Shown: piece after piece, positions 45,578-58,081 of the stretch
How positions within the stretch are numbered: position 1 is the first letter of the stretch
How the letters are laid out: each line of letters opens with the position of its first letter
Source: Labia minor
Lineage: Eukaryota > Arthropoda > Insecta > Dermaptera > Spongiphoridae
Assembly: GCA_963082975.1 (NCBI GenBank)
Contig: OY720346.1
Coordinates: forward strand, 22,624,720 to 22,688,719
Reading direction: 5' to 3'
DNA length: 64,000 bases
Program-made: the position numbers and the translations under genes
The notes under the pieces: model-generated
Database searches by the model: none
Seen by the model: the letters and a program-made list of their open reading frames with translations, nothing else
What the model was told of the DNA's origin: nothing

Positions 45578-46202
45578 TAAGTTGACCTGTTGCCAGGTCC
45601 GAACCGACCGACGGTTTGAAGTAAATTAATTTCCAGCTACAGAAACAATTTCAAATAATTTTAATATATCTATTAATTTAATAAAAAACAGATATGGATA
45701 TAACATAAATATTTTTAATTTTATTTTATTTATAATATATATGCAAGAACAGACTGTGACGTCATGAATGACTGGATGACGTCATATAATTTTAAATCAA
45801 GAAAAAACTAATAAAGATGATTTTTCTCGAGAATAAAACCAATACAAAGTGCATGATTTGTGGTGATATTTAGAAAATCTCCTCATGTGAAATTTGGTGT
45901 GAAAATAACCCTTCTCTTCCTAAAGTCGATCGCTAATACTTCCACTTTCGGTTTCCGGATTTGCACCAAAAGTTGATCAATTCATCATACTGATGCATTA
46001 AGTATATATATAGTAAATTTCATCAAAATCCGTTGAGTCGTTCAGGCTGTACATATCTATACGGACGGACGGACGGACAGACATCATGGTAAAAATACTT
46101 TTTTCTGTTAAGAAAATGCATGATTCGTGGAGATATGTAAAAATCTCCACATGTGAAATTTGGTGTGAAAACAATACCTCCCTTACTATCGTCGGTCGGT
46201 AA
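45578..46202 (-). mobile_element. HINE-1, full length
   Basis: Both termini are present: AACTTATT at 45578 and GGTCGGTAATT at 46202. Paired TGACGTCA boxes are at about 45758-45785, (GTCY)n at 46060-46080, and the TTCGGTTTCCGG block has one change from ACCGGAAG. The hairpin loop/stem has a G-to-T change (CCTGTTGCCAGG). Confidence 0.92.
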
Positions 46203-48263
46203 TTAGCAAAAAGATTAAGAATGACTCAAGTGTAAACCACTTTAGTCCTGATTTATGGAATTTGATATATGATATAATGTTCAAATCTCAAATTGTTCAG
46301 GAAAATTTTAAAAAATATAATGTTCCAAAATTGAAAAAAATAAAAATAAATAAAAATATCTAGAAAGTCAATAGTTCCAAAAATAAATGATGAACACTAA
46401 ACTATTTTAATTAATTCCAAAGGATAAGTTTAATAATGACAGGTGTGTGAGATAATATTTTGATGGATACATTTTATTATAACATGGCACAATTGAAGAG
46501 TCTATTATCTTGTTTTGTTTGTAATTTATCAATGTTATATTTTTAAAAATATCTGGGCGGAAGATTCTTTTTCAATTCTAGTATGTTTAATCAACCATCT
46601 GTCGATTAAAGGTATAATATGTTGTTGCTGTTCATTCAGGCAGATTTCCTTGCCTCTTATGGTTTCTATTTTTGTAAACACTTGAGAGTCACATCAGCTA
46701 CTGCTGTTTAACGACCGCTTCCCAAAGAATAGGTCAACATTGATATGGTGAGAAATTCTTTCAAAATACCAACTTAGGGCAGGGTGTTAAATAACAAATA
46801 CCTAACACTGTTTTTTAAAAATTTAAGTGAATTGATGACGTATATACCATCCCATTATAAGATTAAATGTTTGAACTATATTATAATTATTTTTAAGTAT
46901 TATACAAACACAATTTGTTTTAATTATATTTTTTTTTATTTATCTATAAATATGTAACATATTTTATTAATTTGGAGAAGAGACTAGCAAGAAACTTGTT
47001 TGTGGGGAGACCAATTGAAAAGCTACAGTTTAATTAAATTTAAATGGGTGGTGAGGAAATTTATAAAGAATAAGAGTATAGGAACGGTTGGAGGAATGGG
47101 GTTGCTGAGACCATAATCTTTCGATTAACATTAACATAGTGACAGAGAGATTGATACATATTTATTTTGATATTTATTTTATTTGCAATCTGTACAACAG
47201 GTTATTAAATTTCAAAATTTTCATTAACTCGCCAATTTAATTATATACATTTGTTTAAGAGAATCAAACCCATTAGAGAAAATACTTATTTTTAATTTAT
47301 TGAAATTTGATAAAAAAATAATTAAAATTTCTATAGTATCTTAATTTTAATATATTTTCTATAATTACGAGTATATATTAACGAATTTATATTTAAAAAT
47401 CTTTTTACTTTTAACTTCTTATATAACCAAAGGACAGAAGTTCAACTGGAGTCATCAGATGATTAATGTTTTAAAAAGATTTTCTCTCAACTTTCCTAGA
47501 AAATGGTTTCTGTTTATGAGACGAGACTTGTGGGGATGTAAAGGTTGGATGGTTTCGCGTACACGACAGCCCCCACCCATTTATTCCATTCATGAATTGT
47601 CCCCAATGTCCGTCTGAAAATGTCCTCATCTCGATGGACACTTCTCTTTTCCTCGTTACCCAATATTGATATTTGCGTTTGCAGCTGGATGCTAAACAGC
47701 AGTAGCTGCCTGGCATCATTAGCAGTCCGGTTGTCCAACAACACGGTTGAATAAACAACACCGTGGACAAATATCCTGGCGGCCACCTGCTTCACGCCCT
47801 TCACCTATCCCCGAATTCAATAAGTTATCAATAAAAAAAAGCATACCCTCTACAAATATAAATAATTTATTTTTTAAAGAAGTTTTCTACTCCCTTGAAT
47901 CAAATATGATGCTTGATAATTTCAAATTTTAATTTCCTTTAAAAATTATATTACTAAAATTATTCTATATAAATTTTAATTAAAACTTAGATGATTTTTT
48001 ATTTGGATCAATGATTCAAAGAAAGATAAAATAATAAAAATAACAAAAGCAGATATTCTAATCATATATATATATAGATATATAAATTATAGTTTGAATC
48101 TTTTATCTTTCCATTATAATACATAAAAATATAATTCGTTTTTTATTATTATAAATTATATACATTTTTATTAAAACAAGAAATAATAATTGTTTTTCTT
48201 CAGGAAGAAATTAATGATATATTTATATCAAATTTCAAAATTTTAAAACTCTTAGAGACAAAT
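46203..48263. other. AT-rich stretch with a complex island at 47480-47820
   Basis: 47510-47810 has balanced sequence on both strands. Two minus-strand frames of about 96-99 codons overlap there, one reading QLLLFSIQLQTQISILGNEE. Neither has an ATG in good context, and a TAG directly precedes one. A possible acceptor (TTTGTAG) lies near 47860 on that strand. It may be an exon or a conserved element. 46550-46760 is mildly complex. Confidence 0.3.
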
Positions 48264-48643
48264 TAGTTGACCTGTGGCCAGGTCTGAACCGACCGACAGT
48301 TTGAAATAAATTAATTTCCAGCTACAGAAACAATTTCAAATAATTTTAATATATATATTAATGTAATAAAAAACAGATATGGATATAACATAAATATTTT
48401 TAATTTTATTTTATTTATGATATATATGTAAGACCAGGCTGTGACGTCATGAATGGCTGGATGACGTCAGCCGTTCAGGCTGTACATATCTATACGGACG
48501 GACAGACGGACGGACGGACAGACATCATGCTAAAAATACTTTTTTCTGTTAAGAAAATGCATGATTCCTGGAGATATGTAAAAATCTCCACATGTGAAAT
48601 TTGGTGTGAAGATAATACCTCCCTTACTATCGTCGGCCGGTAA
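48264..48643 (-). mobile_element. HINE-1, internally deleted copy
   Basis: Both ends are present. The deletion joins TGGATGACGTCA directly to GCCGTTCAGGCTG, removing the ACCGGAAG block. (GTCY)n (48496-48522) and both TGACGTCA boxes remain. 5' terminus reads CGTCGGCCGGTAAAAA, one change from consensus. Confidence 0.88.
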
Positions 48644-49412
48644 AAATTAATAAAAATATATTTTATTTTTTTTTATTTTAAATATTAATAATAAATTAAT
48701 AGATAGTTATATATTATAATAGTCATTCTCTATAATTCCATAATAATTTCTCTCTAATAGTGAGAAAGTACTCATTAGATTTCATTACGAGATTATATAA
48801 CAGTAGAAAATTAACAAACCAAATGGAGTATATAATTGAAATAACATTTAAACATGATAATGCTATTGATTTAGGCTTTTGTTAAGTACTAAACACTTAG
48901 CTCATCAAAAGACATAGAGACTAAAAGAAGAAAGGAATCAGTATGGCAGAGTGAATAGGGAATTCCAAAATGATCATTTAAAAATTTATATGATAAATAA
49001 ATAAAACATTATTTTAAAAGAATATAATCTTAAATGTAAATAAAATTTCAATGATTATTAACTTATTTTTTTATTTATTTCTAGATAATTGAATCATTTC
49101 ATATTTATTTAAAAATTATTCAGCAGATCATCATAACTTTTATAGATATTATAATAACTATCCTGTTTCACTAATATAACAGAAATTAAAACAAGTATAA
49201 GAATACATTAAATAAAATAATGATTTCATAAATAATATAAATGAAAGAAAAAATTATAAAATAATAATGTGAAATAAATATTATGAGAAGTTATATCCGG
49301 ATTATTTTCACTGTTTATATTTTGTTTAATTTTCAAGAGAATTTTTGGGATTCTGGATTTAATGGGTGGGTATAATCTTTGATTTGATCTGGTTTTAAAC
49401 TGTGTGACTATA
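48644..49412. other. AT-rich stretch, nothing recognised
   Basis: Simple AT-rich DNA. No supported frame or repeat. Confidence 0.5.
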
Positions 49413-50316
49413 TGAGGTATGCTCAAAAGAAAAGGTGAATTTTGAATTATTTTGAAAAGTATTTATTTATTCATCAACATCCATTTTGTCTCTTTCAAAG
49501 TAATTCCCTTCAGATATAATTCACTTATGCCAGCGCTTCTTCCACTCGTCGAAGCACTTCTAAAATGCGCTTTTCCATATGGCCATCAGCACGTTATTCG
49601 AATCCGACTTTATCTCATTAATTGTGACAAAACGCTTTCCTTTCATTGGTCTCTTTAGTTTTTGGCATAGAAAAAAGTTGCAGGGAGCCAAATCTGGTAA
49701 ATACGGTAGTTGAGACATAATTACGGTGTTGATTTTGGCCAAAAAATGGCGAACAAGCAATGTTGTGTGAGCTAGTGCATTATCGTGATGCAGAATTTAT
49801 GATTTGTTTTTCCACAATTCCGATATTTGAGCAGTATTGCCTCACGTAAACGTTGCATAACTTCCTTGTAGTATTCCTTATTAACAGTACGACCTGTTGG
49901 CAAGAACTCATGATGCACCACGCCATTGCAATCGAAGAAAACAGTGAACGAAACCTTCACATTTGATCGAACTTGGCGTGCTTTTTTTTCGTACTTGGTT
50001 CTTTTTTTTTGAGACAAAGAAAACTCGCCGAATGGCACAGTCAACATTTTAAGTGCGTTGGAGAACTTCATTCCATTTTTAACGCAATATTTAATACAGA
50101 TTCTTTGATCCATTTTTTTAAGTAAAAAAAGCAAAGAACACACAAAAACGTGACTAACTTTTTCAGTTGTCAAAAACAAACGTCTAATCCAAAATGGATG
50201 ATAATGTCAACATATAATAAACATTTGTGTACCAAAATAACAAAAAAAAATTGGATAATCGAATGTACACAGCCCGCGAAAATTCAAAATTCTTCTTTTC
50301 TTTTGAACAGACCTCG
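49413..50316 (-). mobile_element. mariner D, 904 bp
   Basis: TGAGGTATGCTCAAAAGAAA at the left pairs with (reverse) CGAGGTCTGTTCAAAAGAAA at the right. TA precedes the left end and TGTA follows the right, exactly as in mariner C. Same lineage as mariner C and similarly deleted. Confidence 0.88.
49521..50113 (-). pseudogene. mariner transposase (lineage C/D), third catalytic Asp lost
   Basis: MDQRICIKYCVKNGMKFSNA starts at 50113 and stays open for 112 codons, passing from a shortened N-terminal domain straight to VSFTVFFDCNGVVHHEF (first Asp). A frameshift follows near HKFCITIMH. The second block is LVRHFLAKINTVIM and the third reads YLPDLAPCNFF, with Asn where the catalytic Asp of PCDF should be. 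It ends FDEWKKRWHK at 49521. Inactive. Confidence 0.85.
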
Positions 50317-51567
50317 TGTATATATATATTTATTTATTTACTTATTTATTTTTTCAAGACACAGTAAGTCAAAGATTACCCACCCATTCAACCCAGAATC
50401 CAAAAAATTTGAACCCAAATATCACAATAAAATGGGAAAATAACCCGGAAATAACTTCTCATCATTTATAGACATGTAAACATATATTAAATTGCCACAG
50501 TTCGTCATGGATCTTTCGAAGAATTGAAACATTAGCCCTTCTCTTTAGGTTCATTTGGGGTGAAAAATAATTTCTTAATATAAAACATTTCAACTATTGT
50601 TTACCAATCTTCTTGAAAACTATCTTTTCTTTTTTTTCTATTGTTTTACTAAGAAAGGAAGACAAAATTTCGAATGTTGAATTTTCAGGTTTCTTTTGCA
50701 ATTTCTTTATTATTAATGTTTTGCCACTTTTGTCTTTCTTTAGGCCGTTGTTTTACTAGTAGAATAGTAAAAGCTAATAGAGAATTTTAAAGAAGGAAAA
50801 AAAATCAAATTTATAAAGAATTGTTTAAAAGAAAGAAATTTTGAATTTAATGGTAGATGGTAGAAATTATTAAACATTTTAGAAAATTTAAAAAAAGGAA
50901 TTTATTTTGTTTCAAATGGGAATTTAAAGCTAAATGTGTGTGTTAACGTGTGGGCGTTATATAGCTGATGAAGGAATGTGGTATAAGTTAAAGATCGCCT
51001 TCAGACAACCTGATTGTTATTGGCATAGAATATATTATATAGTATATCCCAAGAGAGGCAGACAAAAAGGATCGTTGTAAATTTTATATTTTACAAACGA
51101 CTCTATTATTTAAAGGTGAGAAAAAAAACGAAAATGGATAATAAAAGATAAACCGACATGTGATGAGAAGAATTGAATATATCGTAACTTGAAAAAATAT
51201 GGTCCATAAAAAAAGAAAATTAATTAATGAAAAAATAATAAAAACAGTCAACAATGCATAATTACAATTATTTCAAAATTTTGGTACTAAGAAAAAATAA
51301 TTTATAAATATAAACAATGTAAATGTTGATTTTCTCTATAATTTATTTTTATAATACCACAATAACTACAATTGAAATGCAATGAGTTGTGTCATAATTG
51401 AGATTAAAATTTTCCCAATATTTTGAATTTTTTTTTAATAATATCATTTTTCAATTGTATTCAAATACTAATTTTCTGTATTAAAATATATATAAATTTT
51501 TTTAACAATTCTGAGCAAACAAACATGATTTAAAAATGATTTAATTAAAATTCTTTTTAAATATAAC
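50317..51567. other. AT-rich stretch, nothing recognised
   Basis: Mostly simple AT-rich DNA. 50930-51070 is slightly more complex (GTGTGGGCGTTATATAGCTG) with no gene signal. Confidence 0.5.
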
Positions 51568-52648
51568 TAGCTGCTCCGAGCGCCTTCGGTATGTAAAAGG
51601 TTTTCATCCATTTTGTTTCAATCAGTATAAGTAGATAAGACATGTATTTGTTTTCTTGTAAAATATATTTTAATTTAATCAGTAAATTAATTTAAACTCT
51701 GTGTCTACAGTTTTCGAAAGTTCTTAGCCGCAGCATCCACACTTCTCTAAGCGTCCCTATCCTGAGCTACAACCAAATCCTACCCTGAGTCATCGATAGG
51801 GTGACCAAACGTCCCGTCTTTAGGTGCACTGTCCCAAAAATGTCTTCGGGACACCCTACTGTTTTTTCAATATTTAGGACATTTCGTAATTTTTTTCAAA
51901 ATTTTTTCAATTTAGTTCTAAAAAAAAAGGTATACCGTTTGTCCCGGTTTGGTGTTTTCGAAATATGGTCACCCTAGTCATCGATCAACATGAAAAATAA
52001 TTGTTTTATATATTTTAATTTTGATCCTCTTTGATGAGATAAGCCCCTTTACTGCATAATAACAGGCGTTACTCAATTACAACGTCGATTTAAATTCTTC
52101 TCGAATATTATTATCCTTCGTGATTAGAGATCTTTAAGTATTTAAATATTTATACTTTTTCAAATTCTACATTTAATTGTATGTAAGTCGTATCCGTAGC
52201 ATAATTCTTGAATTTTTTTTTTAATTACATTTCGGTTGATTTTTCCCCAATTTCTCTAATCTTATGTCTCCTCTTCCAGTCCAATTCATTTACCTATCAA
52301 TGTTGCATAAGGAATTTAAATTTCTTAATTTGGCTAGAACACTCCATTTTTTAAAATTTTAAATAGAGGGAGAGAGAGAGGTTCTAATTATATAATATAT
52401 ATCTGTTTCTATGACAGCACAAAAAAGTAAACAAATTACATACATACAAACACTCTCCTTTATATATATTTCTGGAAAATGGAACACCCGCAGCTCAGCT
52501 CAGGAGTTACCTAAGATTCTAATTTCTTTTTTATTTTTCATCATTTGAGGTACCCTTCACCTCAGAAAAATTTGGTTACCTTACTCCTTGTAGTTTAGGC
52601 TCTGGAGTTTTTTGCGTACAGACGGACACTATCGTATTAAATATATAG
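51568..52648 (+). repeat. Dispersed repeat starting CTAGCTGCTCCGAGCG
   Basis: It starts with a small hairpin (CCGAGCGCCTTCGG) and ends near TTTGCGTACAGACGGACACT with ATATATAG. It contains the CGAAAGTTCTTAGCCGCAGC segment also seen at 36393. A 180-bp MITE is inserted at 51797. The hairpin start and ACAGACGGAC end recall a class of arthropod non-coding elements, but I cannot place the family. Confidence 0.5.
51797..51976. mobile_element. 180-bp hAT-type MITE with 8-bp target duplication
   Basis: TAGGGTGACCA at both ends in inverted orientation, with further matching (AACGTCCCG / AACCGGGAC) inside. GTCATCGA flanks it directly on each side (51789-51796, 51977-51984). No coding sequence. Confidence 0.92.
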
Positions 52649-54369
52649 ATTTTACACCTTGTTTATATTTATGTTATATTTAAAAAGATAGATAATTCAT
52701 TCAAATTTATCTTACCAGTAACACAGAGTCGATCTATACCAGAAGACACAACTCGACATTTAATTTTTGAGAACATTTGAGCCTTGTCTTCCAGTTCCAC
52801 TGAATATTCCACGAATATATTAAACGATTGAAAAATTATTTTATTTTTTTTTATTTATTTTTATAAAGTTTAGAGAAATTTTTTCTTTTTATAATAAATG
52901 ATGTCTTTATAACATCGATTTGAATTAAAAAGTACCTGTCCCAAATCTCTTACCTCTCTTCCAAAGACGATTTTTACAGTTTATAATTCGGACATTTAAA
53001 CCGATATATTTATTATTATCAAAATCTAAAAAATAATTTCCAAATTGTTGAGAAAATACTATTAGAAGAATGAAGAATTTTAATAGTGAATATATCGTTT
53101 AATAGTTAATACCGGGACCCCGAGCCTCGGCTCGGTACTTAAGTTAAAAAAAATGATTCATTATTATTGGATTTGGCTGGTAATATTAATACCTGGGACA
53201 CCGAGCTCTCGCTCTACCCTTTAAAAAATATTGATACACAATTCTTTAATTATTTATTACAATTATTAAATGTTACACATTTGCATCAATCTGATTAAAA
53301 TTAATGAACTTGTGCTCCTCAATAATACATAAATATATAATATATAGGTACATATATTTTTTTTCTATAGTGTTTTTTTGAAAAACTGTTTAGCGCCCCA
53401 AGTGGTTATAAAACAAACTAAAGACAAAAAAACGTGCTTTGCAGCTTTTCGGAATTAAAAAAGCAAAATTGGCAGTCGTGGGACTGGCCGACAGAAGTGA
53501 AAACTTCTGCGTAAGAAATTTTAAAACAGACGAAATTCGCGCTATTTCACGAGAAAGATGAATTTCATATGCATGTATATATATATAACTTATATATTAT
53601 TTTAAACATATATTTTAAACAAATTTGTAACTTATATTTATATATATATAAATACACAACTTTGTTTAAAATATTGCAATACGAACTGTTTTATAATTCT
53701 TATCTCTAACATAAAATATATATTTATTATGTGAAGTTCATTTCGTATAATTTTGATTATATATGTATATATGAAATGAACTTTACATAATAAATATATA
53801 TTTATATGTTAGAGATAATTTATAAAACAGTTCTAATGACAATTCAAATTTCGCGCTCTGTTATAAGAAATTTGAAAGCAGATGGTTTCATGGTGTTGGT
53901 CACGATCACGCGAGTTCTATACTTTTTCCCCATCCCGCAAAAGTGCTCAACGCCGCTAAAGAAGTTTTCACTTCAAAAATTATTTAATATTTGGAAATAT
54001 ATCTGACTTATAGAAAAAATGAATATTAATTAAAGAAAGAAATAGTTTTTAAAATATCCTGAATAATATGTAACAATTTTCAAGATAGAAATTTATTACA
54101 ATATTACAATTATTAACTGTTGCATCATTGCATCAATCTGATTAAAATGAATGGAACTTCGGGTACTCAATAATAATAAATAAAATAATATTAATAAATA
54201 TATTGAATAATATTTTATTGAAAAAATATTAAAACTTATAAAACTATCTAAAACTTTATTAATAAAAGAACAATGAATAAATAAATATAGAATAGTAATT
54301 TATTAAAAAGTAAACAATAGATAAAAAGAAAAAAAAATAACAAAATCATTATTTTCATTTTTAAATAAC
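52649..54369. repeat. AT-rich stretch with hairpin repeats and a palindrome
   Basis: 53108-53142 (CCGAGCCTCGGCTCGG) and 53195-53220 (CCGAGCTCTCGCTC) are related hairpin starts like that at 51568. 53240-53320 and 54095-54170 share TTGCATCAATCTGATTAAAA as direct repeats about 860 bases apart. 53430-53540 and 53850-53970 are short complex pieces on either side of the palindrome at 53683-53833. Confidence 0.5.
53683..53833. repeat. Long imperfect palindrome
   Basis: GAACTGTTTTATAA... (about 62 bases) is repeated in reverse up to 53833, with a 28-base AT-rich loop and two small indels. No TA or 8-bp duplication is evident, so it is not clearly a MITE. Confidence 0.85.
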
Positions 54370-54710
54370 GATTCACCCGGCGAGTTTCGAACCGACGAAA
54401 TCCACTCGTTAAAACATCAGTCCAACCGCTGGACTATATGTATTTAGATAAAAAATTGTCATTTTTTTACTGTCTTAGCAGGCAGTATTAAAAATTTTGA
54501 CGTTTTCCATATATAATTTTCAATTAAGAAATTAATAATGAAGCTGTATGTTTCAAGAGATATCATCAATAAAACTTAATTTTTCTTTATAAATACTATA
54601 TCTAGTGTGAATTTGAAAAAAATCGTTAGAGCGGTTTTTGAGAACCAATATATATAGATAAATACATATATACAATTTTAGCTAGCATAATAAGATAAGA
54701 TAAGATAAAA
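54370..54710 (-). repeat. tRNA-like SINE head and dispersed-repeat tail
   Basis: On the minus strand 54370-54436 has TAGTCCAGCGGTTGG (A box) and GGTTCGAAACT (B box) in tRNA spacing, but the T stem and anticodon stem do not pair well, so it is SINE-like and not a tRNA gene. 54540-54710 matches 40800-40945 (AAAAAAATCGTTAGAGCGGT, AATAAGATAAGATAA). Confidence 0.6.
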
Positions 54711-54956
54711 GGATATATGGAGGATCACAAATAAGAACTGTTAAATATAATAAGCAATAAATTGAAAACATACATATTTTGAGAAATAAGTGGGAAACAC
54801 ACTTTAATTCATAAAACATAATTATATTGGTATATTTTTAGCTATACAATATATTATGGATTTTGCAAGAATTTATTATTGTCAGAAAATGTGAACATAC
54901 CTGTTCAACGATGAATATAAAAATATTAATATTAATTTTTGAAATTCCTACATAAA

Positions 54957-54987
<31 letters not shown>

Positions 54988-55878
54988 CTTGGGTGCAGCT
55001 ACATTTCAATTATTTAATTATTCTAAAAGTTTTAATTTTAATTAATATAAAATAGGTATAATCCATATGTATGTATTACTTTAATGAATTAATTATTTTT
55101 AATTGAATATCAATTGAAAAAAATTGCTTTTAAAAAATCATATATATTATATAATATATATATATATATTTATACACCTATATATATATATATTATATAT
55201 GATTGTGCTGTAAATCACATAGATAGAAATAGATAAATACAATTTTTGTTATTATAATAAGATTAATTATTGATTATATATTTTTGTTAATATATTAAAA
55301 GAAATAAAATTTAAAGTTTCTTCAATTATAATTTTAAATTTGTAACTTAAAGGATATTTTTTTATCTTAGGATTTATGAATGAGATATTATCAAAGAGAA
55401 AACTTTTTAAAAATAATTAATATTTATATAAATGTTAACAATAGTAATTTTTATAAAAATATGTATTATGTTTTTCAAAACCACTTTGAACTGTTGTAAT
55501 GTTTTTATTTATATATTCATTGACACCTGTTATTACATTACTTAAATTACAAAAAAGAACAATTAAAATTAATTTTTTTTTTCAATGAGACCTATTCAGA
55601 ATTGATTCTTCACCTTTAAATACGTAAATTTCATAAAATACCTACAAAATACCTGGAAAGTTTATCAATAGAATGGAACAAAGCCTGGACAATAAAACTT
55701 TGCTTCTGTTCTATTGAGCCTCGAAAAGTAGTAGCTATACCATTTTAAACAATAACACTTGTCTAAAATGCATTAAACATTGAAAAAATTTTATTTTTCT
55801 CCCTATTAAATGTCAAATTTTAGTTATTATAATTTAAATTACATTTAATTCTTTTTTTTTTTCTTATTATATATAAAT
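54711..55878. other. AT-rich stretch, nothing recognised
   Basis: Simple AT-rich DNA with (AT)n runs at 54960-54988 and 55155-55200. No gene signal. Confidence 0.55.
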
Positions 55879-56580
55879 CTCTTCTTCTTCTTAGCCTTAT
55901 TTCCCACGGGGTGTGGGGTCGGCTCTTCTCGTTAATTGGCGCCAACTAAATCTGTTGTTGGCGTCGTCTGTAGAGAGATCAGATGCCATTAGATCTCCCG
56001 TTACACGACAGGACCAGCTGGTTTTAGGCCTCCCACGCGGTCTTTTTGGTACTCAACCTTCGATGACGGTGATGATGGTGTTGACGATTTTGATGTAGCG
56101 GTGGACGATTTGAGTGAGGTTGATGGCAATGATGCTGATGCTGACCGATGTGACGATGTTTGTGTCGGTGATGATGTCGATGTGGATGTAGATGTGGATG
56201 TGGATGTTAGACTATCTTCTTTAGCCCACCTCGTCCATAGGTGGGTAACCCTAACCCATTTCTCGCATCGCCCGGGTGCTGACAATGCGCGTCGCTTGCA
56301 GGGGACGCTCCAGCCGTTAGCCGTATAACATTTCTCCATTAATTGTTGATGCGACGCGAAGATGATCCAGCCGGCCTGTCGCTACAGCCTGACGCGTGGA
56401 TTGGAAAGAAGGAAGAGGAAATAAAGGGGATTGGGTCTGGATGGATGATTTGGGTAGGGCATGCACTCCCTTGGTCGAGGAATGAGAGAAAATGCATGTG
56501 CTCGCGTAGGGCAGTGGGCGCCACTCACTGAGGTAGATCTGTCTCTCACCGGGATCGTGAGAAGGTATCTACCCGCCACC
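55879..56580 (-). mobile_element. GC-rich retroposon-like insertion, 702 bp
   Basis: ATATAAAT flanks it on both sides (55871-55878, 56581-56588). On the minus strand it runs from GGTGGCGGGTAGATACC to CACCCCGTGGGAAATAAGGC and a short (AAG)n tail, like a LINE/SINE inserted in antisense. Composition is near 50% GC in a roughly 25% GC context. It contains a GATGTG tandem run (56180-56215). Frames on both strands cross it but look repeat-driven. Family unknown. Confidence 0.6.
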
Positions 56581-57875
56581 ATATAAATATTATGATTAAA
56601 TATTTCGATATACAAGTGACTATCCTCTTTGGAATGATAAATAATGTTTAGAGTTAAAAATAATAGTTTTTCATTGAATCCTTATACGAAAAAAAAAAAC
56701 AAATACCTCCCAGAGAAAAGATATTTCGAAAGACATGTCGTTACTGGTGAGTGTCCTTCCAGGGGCTGAAAAAAAACATTAATGATGCGAAGGTGGACTA
56801 CACCACACAGTTAACAAAAAAACGGATGAAAATGACAAAAATAAACATAATAAAAAAAAGTTTAGATTTTATAACCAATGTTTAATGTTTAATTAGGATG
56901 AAAAATAATATAAAAAACAGGGAGCTTTATTGACAACATTATTTATTTATAGAAATTAGTATTATCTTGATTTATGTAGGGGGTTATTTTAAAAATCCAT
57001 TTTGAAATATAAAAGTTAAATAAATACAATGAAATAGATAAATAACAAATGGTAGTATATTCGATTTAATAAAATTTTAAACAAAAATGTAGCTTCAAGA
57101 ATATGATAAATTTTACAAAATGTTATTTGATTTAATATACTTTATTTTCGCATATAAATAATAATCAAATTTATTTATCAAACAGAGAATTAGAAAATAA
57201 ATTATTTTTTTAAAAATCAAATGACAATTCAGTATTTTTCTAATCGGCTATTTCACATATCAGACACTAGAATTGCTCTTGCGCATTAATGTTAGTAATA
57301 GTAGTAATATTAAATATTATCATATCATATTGCAATTGTCCCCCTTCTTAATCTTACCTTCCCATTTCGATGCACTTAGAACACCGTTCATCAATAGACG
57401 CCTATCCCTTTTCACTTCTCTATCCACCCGTGTCATGGTATTTTGTGTAAAATTTGAACATCCTAAATATTTTTTTAAGTTAAAGTACTTGGGAACACAT
57501 TACACCTTGAGACAGCTTTATTTTTCGTCTGAAATTTTAAACTAACTCTTAGATCTTACAGATGTAAAAAGAGGGTATCACAATTAAATTTTCAGATGTG
57601 TTTTGATTCAATTGGCAAAACGGATTAAAATTTATTAAGATTTTAATTTTTAGAACATGTCTAGTAAATTATATTTATTTCTATATTTAAATTATTTACT
57701 TTTTTATAGTACTCTTATCGCAATGAATTTATCTTCAATTGCATCTAATCGTTCAGTTCATATCATCATTATATTAATATAAGTTCTTCCTATTAATATA
57801 ATTATTAGTTAGCATAAACATATATTGATGTGTTAAAATCCAGAATGTGTATCCACACTAAATACTATATCGCCA
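56581..57875. other. AT-rich stretch with two complex patches
   Basis: 56700-56820 includes ATGTCGTTACTG followed by GTGAGTG, a good splice donor, so a very short first exon is conceivable but unsupported. 57240-57560 is a balanced patch with a 90-codon frame of odd composition. Nothing is assigned. Confidence 0.3.
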
Positions 57876-58081
57876 GAAGTACCGGAATTAATTTTTTAAC
57901 ACTGCAAATCACGCGCCAGCACGTGGCGTAGTGCCATTAATAAAGAGCCAAACACGGTGGTTTAATAAATATTATTTATTAATTTTAATTTATAATTTAA
58001 TTAATTAAGTTTAATTGAAATATAATATATGTTATTTAATCCAATTCAAATTGCGAGATAGTCAAGTGGAGACACTCCAGA
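57876..58081 (+). mobile_element. HINE-3, 3' fragment
   Basis: From CCGGAATTAATTTTTTAACA through CACGCGCCAGCACGTGG to TTGCGAGATAGTCAAGTGG and ACACTCCAG, it matches the last third of the HINE-3 copies at 6597 and 8589. The hairpin stem has changes. The 5' two thirds are missing. Confidence 0.85.

Noticed and set aside
54370..54436. tRNA gene
   Set aside because: A and B boxes fit, but the T stem and anticodon stem do not pair properly, so it is a SINE-like head.
56001..56339. 112-codon minus-strand frame with (TS)n
   Set aside because: Driven by a GATGTG tandem repeat inside the GC-rich insertion; the opposite strand is equally open.
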